Origin: Ascidia mentula
Taxonomy: Eukaryota; Chordata; Ascidiacea; Phlebobranchia; Ascidiidae
Direction of reading: 5' to 3'
Assembly (NCBI GenBank): GCA_947561715.1
Contig: OX387199.1
Span: forward strand, 3,477,001 to 3,541,000
DNA: 64,000 nt
Shown here: one piece after another, positions 54,841-64,000 of the stretch
How the letters are laid out: the number at the start of each line of letters is the position of its first letter
Position numbering within the stretch: the stretch's first letter is position 1
Program-made: the position numbers and the translations under genes
The notes under the pieces: model-generated
Seen by the model: the letters and a program-made list of their open reading frames with translations, nothing else
The model's database searches: none
Told to the model about the DNA's origin: nothing

Positions 54841-56379
54841 TTAAAGTTGATTCAGCGCCTTTCTCTTCAGCTTTCCAAGACCAACCCTGGGTAATTGATC
54901 AATAAACTCCAACCCACCGAAAAGCTGCTGATATTCTGCCACTTGTGCGTTGAAATAAAACAGCAAAGACTCTTTCGACAAACTCGGATCTTTCTTTACA
55001 ACAAAAGCCTTCGCCGCCTCGTTGTAAGTTTCATGATGGGTTCGAACAACGGCCGCTTCAGCCACACCGGAATGAGATAAAAGAACAGCTTCCAGTTGGA
55101 CCGGATAAATTGACATGTTACCAAATGTCTTGATTACATTTTTAAGTCTATCTATTACATAAACGTAACCATCCTCATCATAATACCCCACGTCTCCTGT
55201 CCGAAGCCAACCGCAATTATCCATAACTGCATCCGTTGCTTTCTGGTCGTGTAAATACCCTTTAAAGCAGCTTTTACTTTTGACGCAGAGTTCTCCATGC
55301 TTTCCAGGTCCCAGTTCGACACCAGTTTCAACATCGAGAACTTTAAGTTGAACGTTTGGACAAAGCATTCCAGAGCTATCAAGAGGTGCTGGGTTTGTAA
55401 CAGTGAGAGATATGTAGTAACATTCCGAGAGCCCGTAGTTCTGTGTTACTATCACGTTCAACCTTTCATTTGCTGTTTGAAGGATATTCTTTGGCATTGG
55501 TGAGCCACCAAACATTATGAACCGCGGTGTTGTATTTCTTTCCAAATCACACTCGCAGGCTAGCCTGTTCATTGTAAGAAAATCGCATATATCAGCTCCG
55601 TTTACTCCGTATTTAGTTACACATTGGCTGAAAAATGTGGGCGAAAGAGTCGTAGTAATAATGTGCTTAGAGCCTGTGATTAATTGCTCGAAAAAGCCAA
55701 AGTACCCAGCAAGGTCTAACTGCATGCTCAAAGTTAACATACAGTCTCCTGCTTGCAAATGCAAACTTGCCAATTTTAACGTGATTCCTTCCATGAAATT
55801 GGCATTTGTATTTACAACTCCTTTTGGCTGACCGGTCGAACCACTTGTAAATGTGATGCACAGGTTATCTTTTGATAGATCAACCCCATCCGCAGAAATA
55901 ACTTCCTCAAGGACTTGTTTTTCTCCTTTTACCGCAAGGTTTTGCACTTCGAGCAAAGAGAAAATCTTGACAAACTGTAAATCCTCCTCCAGCAGATCCT
56001 GTTTTAGTTGCCATTTATCGCAGATGCAAAACTTTGCTTCAACTTGTTTAATTTGCTTTGCGATATCTTTACCTTTGTCATTTACATTGCCACAGACGGC
56101 TACAGCTTTGCACAATGCCAGGCCAACTAATATTGGGAATGATTTGGGATGAAAATCAAGAACCAATTCAACAAAGTCGTTCTTTTTGACGCCAATTGAA
56201 CGAAGTTTAAGAGCCATCTCGATCGATTGTTCGTAGAGTTGAGTAAAAGTCCACGATTGATCCTTGTAGGGATCCACTAAAGCAATCTTGTTTCCAAAGC
56301 TTTTCATTTTCTCCAGGGCCAACTGACCAATGGGTATATTTGGGCATTCCAAGGATGGAAACTGACTTTTCAGCACCAT
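54841..56379 (-). CDS. Intronless ANL-family adenylate-forming enzyme, copy 2
   Basis: A single 512-residue open frame, paralogue of copy 1 in inverted orientation. The motifs are retained: FTSGSTGQPKG, YGLSE, TGDVG, DRLKNVIKTFG and LGKLKRK with the catalytic Lys. Residues 13-100 are almost identical to copy 1 at protein and DNA level, and so are most of residues 330-500. Residues 110-310, which form much of the acyl-binding pocket in this superfamily, differ at many positions (FIMFGGSPMPKNILQTA against FIMTSGSTMPTKIFQRA). It ends LNQL, so no peroxisomal tail. It could use a different substrate from copy 1. That is inference. Confidence 0.92.
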   Translation of the reverse strand: MVLKSQFPSLECPNIPIGQLALEKMKSFGNKIALVDPYKDQSWTFTQLYEQSIEMALKLRSIGVKKNDFVELVLDFHPKSFPILVGLALCKAVAVCGNVNDKGKDIAKQIKQVEAKFCICDKWQLKQDLLEEDLQFVKIFSLLEVQNLAVKGEKQVLEEVISADGVDLSKDNLCITFTSGSTGQPKGVVNTNANFMEGITLKLASLHLQAGDCMLTLSMQLDLAGYFGFFEQLITGSKHIITTTLSPTFFSQCVTKYGVNGADICDFLTMNRLACECDLERNTTPRFIMFGGSPMPKNILQTANERLNVIVTQNYGLSECYYISLTVTNPAPLDSSGMLCPNVQLKVLDVETGVELGPGKHGELCVKSKSCFKGYLHDQKATDAVMDNCGWLRTGDVGYYDEDGYVYVIDRLKNVIKTFGNMSIYPVQLEAVLLSHSGVAEAAVVRTHHETYNEAAKAFVVKKDPSLSKESLLFYFNAQVAEYQQLFGGLEFIDQLPRVGLGKLKRKALNQL

Positions 56380-57834
56380 GCTAACTTAATTAATTAATGA
56401 ATTAATTAATTTCCTGGTAATTATATTAGATTACCACGGTGTTATTACAACATCAGTATTCACCAAATGATATAAACGCTGAGCTTATCATACAAATCAC
56501 ATTTTGAAGGATAAAAATACTCTGTGAAACAGATAGTCACTGTTTCGACCTTATGCAGCTCGTTGTGATTATAAATGGTCATGCCGGCTAAATGACCAGG
56601 CAACGATTTCCACTATGTGGCGACTAAGCGGAATTGTCACACCAAGCTGCACTGATGAAATTTTGTAGATCGAAACATTGGCAATATGTTTGGAGCTCAT
56701 AAAATTAATATTATTGGGTCTAAGCTTTCATGTGTGAAAAAATTACTTGACCGATTGAAATAAATTAACTCAACCTGGACGGCAAAGTCAACCTTTTAGT
56801 GTGTTGCTGTATAAATAAAAAAGATTTGATAATCCACCTGTCACAGTATTTAGCACATGCAGGCTTACTGATGCACTAAACTTCGTACCAGTGTCTGTGC
56901 AAACGCATGCAACCAGACTAACTCATGAAGTTTCGTGCTAGTTTTCCGTGTATGTGCAAACGCATACAACCAGGCGGGGTGCTTCAAGGTCAAGGGCAAA
57001 AATTGCCGACGAGCAGTCGCTGAAATCTTTTCTAAATTGTTCAACGCACATAACATTGCTCATTCTTACGATACCACTGAGTATTACACAATACCTTTGC
57101 CAACTTAACCTGAATATGATAAATCTGCTTCAGTTTATTGGCAATCATTCCAACACGCCGTTCAAACTTCAGCGAACACGCGAATGCCTGATCATTCATA
57201 AAAAAAAACATGTTGTAGTTTATCTGTTTTAGTAATTGTAGATGTTGTTGTCTACTGTTCATTTTACTATTTGAATCATTCAACAAGCAAACACGAAGAA
57301 GCACAGCTACGCAGTTGTTGGTGACGAGGTCGTAAACACGTGACTGAACGACTGCCGTTACGTACCAGTTCTGCTTGTCACGCAAAGCATAGTTTGAAGC
57401 ATTAAGAAAATACCTGACCGATTAAAATAAATTAACTCAACCTGAACGGCAAAGTCTACCTTTTAGTGTGTTGCTGTATAAATAAAAAAGATTTGATAAA
57501 GTCACCGTATTTGGCACATGCAGGCTTACCGATGCACTAAGCTTCGTGCCAGATTTCCTTGTGTTTGTAAACACATACAACCAGGCGAGGTTGTACACAG
57601 CAAAGGGTAAAGACGTCAACCAGTTGTGACAGCAGTCTTTTCAAAATTATTTAACGCACACACCATTCTCATTCTTGCGATAACACAAAGTATTACACAA
57701 TGCCTTTGCCAACTTAACTTGAAAATGTTAAATCTGTTCTAGGTGGTAATCGTTCCAACACGCCGTTCAAATTCACAGCGGATGCTTATATTCGTTTTGA
57801 AAAAGAAAACATATTCGGTAATTACTCTTTTTTC
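56380..57834. other. Repeat-rich intergenic region with a duplicated ~300-bp block
   Basis: No intact gene. A block beginning ATAAATTAACTCAACCT near 56760 and running past 56990 is repeated from about 57424 to 57660 in the same orientation. It carries the shared text TTTAGTGTGTTGCTGTATAA and a decayed second half. The left edge (56380-56410) is a TTAATTAA-rich palindromic tract just upstream of the copy 2 ATG. Confidence 0.7.
56645..56697 (+). ncRNA. Decayed hammerhead-like element related to the URB1-intron one
   Basis: It shares the text GTCACACCA(A)GCTGCACTGATGA with 41103-41124 and then has ATTT..AGAT as a weak stem II and GAAAC (56672-56676). The expected GTC cleavage triplet is replaced (GCA) and the 3' stem I strand is degraded. 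Best read as an inactive relative of the same dispersed element. Confidence 0.5.
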
Positions 57835-58019
57835 AGGACCCAGTTCGGCACCACTTTCAACATCGATAACTTTTTAAGTTGAACATTTGGACAATGGATA
57901 CCTGGGCTACTCTGAGGTGTTGCGTTTATAACAGTAAAATATATGTAGTAACATCTCGGGATTCAACAGTTACACGTAGCTATCACATTCAACGTTTCCG
58001 TTGCAGTTTGAAGGATCAC
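57835..58019 (-). pseudogene. Adenylate-forming enzyme fragment
   Basis: The minus strand matches 55308-55490 of copy 2 (the region around YGLSE to VQLKVLDVE) in diverged form with small indels, and has no open frame across it. Confidence 0.75.
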
Positions 58020-58566
58020 CATGCAATGATGGGTGACCTCTACAGCAATCTTGTTGCCCGCCTCTGTTTCCTCCCTTCTATGACCTCATCATAACTTTGC
58101 CCAAAAAGTGTTGTCTTCTCGCCAGTTTTGCTGCAATGTCTAAAGTATCATTAACAATGTAACGATGAAAATTAAAAAAATATATGACCGTATTGCTGAA
58201 CGTTAGGCAAAATCATCATTAATCCATCCAAGAATACGTAATCATATAATCAACCAACAATCTCTGTATTTTAATCATTTGTACCTGATATAAAACCTTA
58301 CACATTCAAATTGAAAATCTAGGTTACTCTGTTAAATTGAATTTTTCAGTTATAATTTTCTAAGCAGGCATGACTTAATTCTCAAGTTCGTGTTGACGTG
58401 TGATGTGGACACATAAAGCTATCGAAATAGTGTTTTAACAATACCTAATTGTGACGTAACTACTCGGTTCGAGGTATATCCGGTCTCCCCTGACTTGCTT
58501 TCACTTGCAAAATTAAAGATTAACCCTTAATCAGGCCATTTCTTTGCTCAGAGCTCAAGTACAGAT

Positions 58567-58677
58567 GTGTAGTGTAATGCTTCATTGGCTGTAACGCCCC
58601 AGTGAACACGACGTCATGTAAACTCGCTATACATGCGCGACTAATTCAAATGTGAGGTCTTGCCGCTTGTACCGCGA
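58567..58677 (+). repeat. Direct repeat, left copy (~110 bp)
   Basis: Matches 59186-59294 with about 10 differences (shared AATGCTTCATTGGCTGTA, CACGACGTCATGTAAACTC, GAGGTCTTGCCGCTTGTACC). Ends exactly where the integrase-like remnant starts. Confidence 0.85.
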
Positions 58678-58840
58678 GGATGCGCATCTAGCTTTGCAAC
58701 CGTACCGCGAGGATGCGCATCTAGCTTTGCAACCGTACCGTGCAATGCCATTGCAGAGTGGATGGTCTCCCGCAGAGTTGTGCATAGGAAAGCAGGTAAG
58801 GACAACCGTACCAACCCTCTCTTTTAACTTTGTCCCATGC
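58652..58840 (+). pseudogene. Ty3/gypsy-type integrase remnant
   Basis: The frame from 58652 reads LALQPYRAMPLQSGWSPAEL followed by CIGKQVRTTVPTL. This matches the C-terminal integrase pattern of Ty3/gypsy retroelements (YRxTPL...G.SPAELL.GR..RT..P). Just before it a 36-bp unit is tandemly doubled (YREDAHLALQP twice). Only about 50 codons remain and no reverse transcriptase or LTR pair was seen. Confidence 0.7.
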
Positions 58841-59185
58841 TGGTGTTACATGGACAGTTTTCGGTCATATAATAAGAGATTTAAAGGAGAAATAAAAGCG
58901 TAACTTTGACGCGCGTCATCGTGCACGAGATTTGCCCGGAATGTCCCCAGATACGTATGGCCGTATGCGTGGATCAACTTCGATAAGGCAGAGAAAAAAT
59001 GCAAGGTTTTGTCGCCACATAGAAATCTTCGGACCTATGTGCACCACAATGGTTGAAATGTACGAAGGAATCGTGCACTCATTGTTCCCTTTCCTCGTAT
59101 CATACAACGATCTGGACGGCGTGTCGTGCCTCCTACTCGTCTTGATCTGTGAAGTTTATGTTGTGTGTGGTGATTCGTAGCGGGG

Positions 59186-59294
59186 ATGTAGTATAATGCT
59201 TCATTGGCTGTAGCGCCCCAGCGAGCACGACGTCATGTAAACTCACTGTACATGAGCGTCTGATTTAAATGTGAGGTCTTGCCGCTTGTACCGA
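59186..59294 (+). repeat. Direct repeat, right copy (~110 bp)
   Basis: Second copy of 58567-58677. Together they flank about 510 bp. Confidence 0.85.
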
Positions 59295-59749
59295 TTACGA
59301 CAATACAATATGTAAACAATTATGGTCAACTACAGCATTTCTTGTTAAATTAGTATACAAAAGTAACAAAGAAGTTTTCCTTCGAATGGATACACATACA
59401 AAGCCTATATATATACAACACAATGTAATATCAAGCAAAGTTACAAATCGATCAACATTATTGAGTAAGAAGCAGTAAAGTTGACACTTTGTACAAAACA
59501 GAAACTCGAAATTCAAACGGGTCGCAATGCAGGATATGTAATGTATGATGTCGTGGAAAATGCATATACAGGGTCTCATGTAAAATTACATGACATATGT
59601 AATATCGAGCACGCATGGATGCCACCAAAGCGGCGCATTATTTTGATAAAAAAGAAACTAAACTTGTGTATCGTTTCTGGTGTCAAAAAACATTATGAAA
59701 AAAATACACAAAATAATATTACATTCTCAACAAACAATACAACAAAAAA

Positions 59750-60200
59750 CTACAGTTTCTCTAGGGCTCTTCTCTTTGGCTTTCCGAAACGAACTCTGGG
59801 TATTTGATCAATAAACTCCAACCCACCGAAAAGCTGCTGATATTCTGCCACTTGTGCGTTGAAATAACAAAGCAAAGATTCTTTCGTTAAAGCTTGGTCT
59901 TTTTTCACAACAAAAAATCGAACAACGGCCGCCTCAGCCACACCGGGATGAGATAAAAGAACAGCTTCCAGTTGGACCGGATAAATTGACACACTGCCAA
60001 ATGACTTGATTGAATTTTTAAGTCTATCAACAAGCCATCTCGATCGACTGTTCGTATAGTTGAGTTAATGTCCACGATTGATCCTTGTAGGGATCCACCA
60101 CTGCAATCTTTTTTTCACAGCTTTTCATTTTCTCCAGAGCCAACTGACCAATGGGTATTTGGGGACATTCAATGTCTGGTAATGCACTTTTTAACACCAT
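59750..60200 (-). pseudogene. Truncated adenylate-forming enzyme pseudogene
   Basis: It starts at ATG 60200 with the same opening as copy 1 and reads about 65 codons to the YEQSIEMA region. Then at about 60030 it jumps to the DRLKNSIKSFG hinge, losing about 350 codons and the frame. It continues to a C-terminal end ALEKL with stop at 59750. A second deletion removes the HHETYNEAAKA stretch. Both flanks match those of copy 1 in inverted orientation (5' 60201-60290, 3' 59370-59749), so it is a duplicated, internally deleted copy. Confidence 0.9.
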
Positions 60201-61091
60201 GGTAACAATCTAGATATTATACAAAATAACTTCCTGCGAAGTAGATGATCCATAACAATTCCATTGTAGCTTATGGCACTCTAGTTTTAATTGATTATAT
60301 TAAATAATTGTTCGAAAAATATCTGCAGTTTACTCAAGACTTCGAACGATTTTATGTTTCAGACTTATTTGATATTTTATGTTTATGCGACAAGTCTGTT
60401 GCCTTTTTCGTATTTGATCGACAAGCTCGATGTAATGGTTCAATTCCTGTGCCTTGTCTAAACCTAGCATCTCTGCTTATGTCAAGAAAATAGATATATA
60501 ACGATCCCAATGTTTTGCTGAGAGCTGAAACAAGAACTCAAGCAATAATTACAGAAACCTTAAGTTATTCGCCATAACTTCTTACACATAAGGATTTCTT
60601 TTGTAAATCCTAACCATTTATCATTGGAGCGATCCCGTAACAGTGAAATAAAAACGTTTTATTTTGGTTAAAACCGAGTAAATAAAAATAACCATACAGA
60701 ATTCATGTTTCCTGTACATCAACATAGCAATTTTAAACAGACAAAAATATTCCAAACGTTGCAATATACACAGTAGTGCAAACAGAGAACAATGAATGAA
60801 TGAACAGAAGCCGGGCTGTCACCAACCACTGTAGAGGCTCAGGTACGTGTTCCTCACGATTGTGTGCGGTCCTCTGAGTCGGGTTTCACTTACGGGTTTC
60901 CCCCTAAACACACACATAAAAGCAGTGGTATTTGCCATGCCATAATCTTTTTTACTAAATGTATAGCAAACTCTCACTGTGAAAAACACCGTTATATAAC
61001 CAACCAAAACGCTATTTATGAAGTGTGTATTGATATATCTAACTACACGCAACGTATGTATTGTATTTCTCATTATCTCCTTTAAGTATAA
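60201..61091. other. Intergenic region between the pseudogene and the two-TM protein gene
   Basis: The first ~90 bases are copied from the 5' flank of adenylate-forming gene copy 1. The rest shows no recognised gene. Confidence 0.5.
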
Positions 61092-62557
61092 TCATAAAAT
61101 AGACAGCACAATCGTTCGAAGCCAAATCAACATGCACAATATGATCCCATACCGAACTTTGCGTCTCCTTATCAACACAGAGGAAAGGACAACAGTTACA
61201 GCAACCACCAAGATTAGAAATGCCGACAATGCCAGAACAGTTTGCGCTGCAAGAGAAAGAAGAGTCTATTAGAGTTGTGTTGGTCTTGCTCTTGTTGTTC
61301 AATCTTCAAAAACTGCCATCTAATCACATTACCAGGTACTGATGTTTAATGTGCTATGCATTGACATACCAATGCTTGTTACTGTGCTAACGGTGTGGTT
61401 ATATTTTGTGCATGTGCAGTATTTTGTTATGAAATAGCCACTTGAGGTACAAGAAACACTCACCTTTCAAGCTGACAGCGAACAGGTCTTGAATCTTCCC
61501 TGAATGCCCTCTCTGTGTTGTTGATGTGGAAATGTGCGGCAGTTTTGGTGTTGTGTCTGCAGTCGAGACCAAGCTATCTTTGGCCGATAAACTCGATATT
61601 TGCGAGGCGGTAAAAGTGGTAAATGTCTTCATTTCCTCCTTACCTCTGAACGCTGTGTTCAGACTGGTTGTGATGAAAGCATGCAAAGAATGACTCGAAC
61701 GTTGTTGGGTTACAGACACACTGCGAGGTGATGTTGTTTGCAAAGCTGTGGTTCCTTGTGGGCTGTCGCGACGAGATGCGTTTGAAACTTCATCCAGATA
61801 ATCATAAGCAGCCGTAGATGTATCTTTTGTTGCGATCTCTGCGAATGATTTATAAAGCAGATGTTGTTGCGTGGTAGCAACGGAAACAGTTGGAACCGCA
61901 GAGGTCCCGGTCGGTGTCGACGATGGGATTTCCATCTTCTCTGTAAATTGGCAGTTAGACGCTAAGATAATGATGGATAATAGTTTTGTTTATGTTAAGG
62001 GGATATGGTTTGACGTCATTGCATATCAAATGTTTTGGTTGCAGCGGTATTGGCATTATGAGTGCAACCACCAGTCGCATTCGAATAGTCTTAAACAAAA
62101 GGTATATCTTTACAATTGGTATAACGCTTTAAGCGTCGTTGCAAAACGGATATCCGAAATAAGTACAATTTTACATTCTAATGCATAAACCAATTGGAGA
62201 CCAAGCTGAACCTACTTATTTTGATATCAGCACCTTCGAAAATGCTGTTCAGCATCGATTTGAGCTCGCTTTCTGACACGTTGGCAGCCAAACTGAAGCT
62301 TGCGAGCTAAAATCCAAATATTAAATCGGCTTTTGTAACGTTTTGATGTTATGATATTTTCACCCTCTTCTTCTTACCATGCTTTGCAAATCTCGACTCT
62401 TTCTCCTCGCATGCTGTCGCAATATTCTTTCCAGTGTGCCTGTATTGTGGCGCTGTGTGAATCGTCCCATCACGATAAAGCTTGCGAAAATTGCTAACGC
62501 AAACGTGCCGATTAAAAGTGCAGAAAGTACCACATGCTTCCGGACCAAGAAACGCAT
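61092..62557 (-). CDS. Ser/Thr-rich protein with N- and C-terminal membrane segments, unknown family
   Basis: Four exons in phase (62557-62378, 62306-62216, 61940-61464, 61246-61092) encode about 300 residues. The start MRFLVRKHVVLSALLIGTFA continues into a hydrophobic stretch to about residue 30, read as a signal anchor because basic residues precede it and no cleavage motif is clear. A short charged segment (LASFSLAANVSESELKSM) follows. Then comes about 160 residues rich in Ser and Thr (TTALQTTSPRSVSVTQQRSS), likely heavily O-glycosylated. A second transmembrane helix (ALSAFLILVVAVTVVLSSVL) ends in RRRK, with a short hydrophobic tail (RYGIILCMLIWLRTIVLSIL). It looks like a mucin-like surface protein. 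No known domain was seen. Confidence 0.7.
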
Positions 62558-63361
62558 TTTGAAGTTTGAACGTCACTTTACCCGTACACAGAGTTAATTA
62601 AATAGTAAAGATTTCCTGCCTGCTGCAATGCAGTGTCCATAAATGACCAATTAGTTTCTAGGTCGTTACATTTCTCTTCAGTCTTTTCCACACATTAGCC
62701 GTTGCATATGTATTCATTCTCGTCAAAGCAGCTCTATTTATATTACATAAACGAACTTGTCTGCGCAGCTCTAGTCTATCTGAAATGCAAAACTCTGGCC
62801 TGCGTTTTGTCATTAGTCTGAGGTGCTTTCGAAATTAGTCCCCGCCATTTCCGTTCGTATTCGATCATATCTGAGATCTGCTTTGGGGAAAGAAAAAAAT
62901 GAATCATACTCAATGGTATTACGTGCTCAACTTGTTATTGCTCTATCAATGTTGGAACATTTAGTTCGCCTTCTTTGCCGTAAACAACAACATTTGATTA
63001 AACCCCCAAACGTACAACGGTTAATGATACGAAAGTGCAAACAAGATTCAGAAAATTTCTGCACATAGATATTTTCTTGGGTGCTATTGCAGGGGTGTCA
63101 TTGTACGCCACCAATTTTTTTACATTCATGCAATTATTTTTGTCACACTCAGTGGCAAGATGTGACACTTACAGGTCAGTCGATTTAATGCTAGAATACT
63201 TGCTTGCTTTGACATTGTTAACAAACTTGTTACTCTGATGATTTCTTTTTATTCATACACACGGTTAGTTTTCCAACACTGTATTAATACACTTCCCTAC
63301 TGCAAAACCACTTTCTTTGCCCAAACCACATTTCAAATTTACAGTAAAGTAAGGCAACAAT
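62558..63361. other. Intergenic region
   Basis: No supported gene. Plus-strand frames at 62823-63238 are antisense to nothing recognised and have no family resemblance. The promoter of the two-TM gene should lie at its left end. Confidence 0.5.
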
Positions 63362-63626
63362 TTAAAACGATAAAATCTTTCGTTCGCAAATAAAAGAACA
63401 CAGCTTTCTTGAACCAGTGCACTGTCCTTCACCCCACTTTCCGCCCCTCACAAGACCGCAATCTTGAAGGAAAGCCCGGCCCGGCAGCCTCGGGCCCCAG
63501 TTGGCCCAGTGTTTGTCCACAGCCTCGCCATCCACCCACTTCCAAACTCCTTCCGCTTCGAGGTCGGTCATGCCGATCCACACACAGTGGTGACGGGCGG
63601 GGGCGATGAACGTGTGCCAAAGGTAC
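63362..63626 (-). CDS. C-type lectin-like domain protein, last exon only
   Basis: An acceptor TACGTCAG opens at 63626 and the frame runs 88 codons to TAA at 63362. It holds the second half of a C-type lectin-like fold: HHCVWIGMTDLEAEGVWKWV, HWANWGP, DCGLVRGGKWGEGQC and LCSFICER, with the Trp, Gly and Cys pattern of the family. The Ca2+-site motifs EPN/QPD and WND are not present (WGE at the WND position), so classical sugar binding is doubtful. The N-terminal half of the domain must be to the right, beyond the repeat or outside the window. Confidence 0.85.
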
Positions 63627-64000
63627 CTGACGTAAACGTACATTGTTTATTGCAAACATCGGAATTTCAATAGAATGGGATATCCTATAGTGGACATCGT
63701 ACTAGTCCTACGCGCCGTGAAATACCAAGAAGCACGGAATATTGTGAAGTTACACTACATAACGCATTAATGTTTCATGCAATGGAATGATTGACAGGAT
63801 CGCCCCGCTGCGCAGGTCCTTACATGGCAATCACAGCTATCGTATCAATAGCTGTGATTGCTTCAGATATTCAGATTTTTAACATACTGGAGTAACTTTT
63901 TATTATTTAAATTGTTTATTTTACCCCCAACCTGGGTGCGTTTTTGAAGAAGAGAGAAGTAGCTAAATTCAGCTTGAGAAAATTTGGGGTATTGACCGAT
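63627..64000. other. Intron or intergenic DNA with dispersed repeat copy
   Basis: 63760-63851 matches 51809-51900 (shared GACAGGATCGCCCC-like and CTGCGCAGGTCC). At 63828-63860 there is a perfect 13-bp hairpin, CAATCACAGCTAT and ATAGCTGTGATTG, with a seven-base loop. No exon was found. Confidence 0.7.

Larger units (their letters stand above)
58020..59749. other. Intergenic region with retroelement remnant and duplicated flanks
   Basis: It contains the Ty3/gypsy-like integrase remnant and a pair of ~110-bp direct repeats (both separate entries). From about 59370 it is the inverted copy of the 3' flank of adenylate-forming gene copy 1. Confidence 0.65.

Overview
The window is animal nuclear DNA. 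Nearly every gene is split into short exons with GT-AG introns, and the recognisable products are animal proteins: copine, CCDC81, a SPEC3/Stum-family membrane protein, a PLAT-domain lipoxygenase, URB1 and a C-type lectin-like domain. Gene density is about one gene per 7 kb, introns are small, the DNA is AT-rich and dispersed repeats are common. This fits a compact invertebrate chordate genome, most likely an ascidian such as Ciona. The species is an inference and no species-specific marker was found. Exon coordinates were read by eye and checked for splice sites and reading phase.

Layout. (1) 1-5330, minus: copine, 13 exons, C-terminus not found. (2) 6429-17036, plus: CCDC81, 20 exons, divergent from copine. 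(3) 17900-19375, plus: SPEC3/Stum-family protein, 4 exons. (4) 20731-21978, minus: small type I membrane protein. (5) 23849-35877: a ~6.08-kb head-to-tail tandem duplication. Each unit carries a 14-exon PLAT lipoxygenase. The first copy has a one-base frameshift and the second is intact. (6) 36659-49888, plus: URB1, a ribosome-biogenesis factor, 37 exons. (7) 50-60.3 kb: a repeat-rich accessory region. It holds two intact intronless ANL-type adenylate-forming enzyme genes facing each other, at least four broken fragments of the same family, a tRNA-like element inside an inverted repeat, a 37-bp minisatellite and a Ty3/gypsy integrase remnant. (8) 61092-62557, minus: a Ser/Thr-rich two-membrane-segment protein. 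(9) 63362-63626, minus: the last exon of a C-type lectin-like gene that starts outside the window.

The genes do not form one pathway. Copine (Ca2+/phospholipid binding), CCDC81 (HU-like domains and coiled coils, ciliary/centrosomal in vertebrates), lipoxygenase (oxylipin synthesis) and URB1 (60S pre-ribosome assembly) are ordinary neighbours. The unusual material is: hammerhead-ribozyme-like folds in sense orientation in introns of copine and URB1, with a decayed relative at 56.6 kb; the young lipoxygenase duplication with one broken copy; and the intronless adenylate-forming gene family, whose two intact members are nearly identical at both ends but diverged in the middle.
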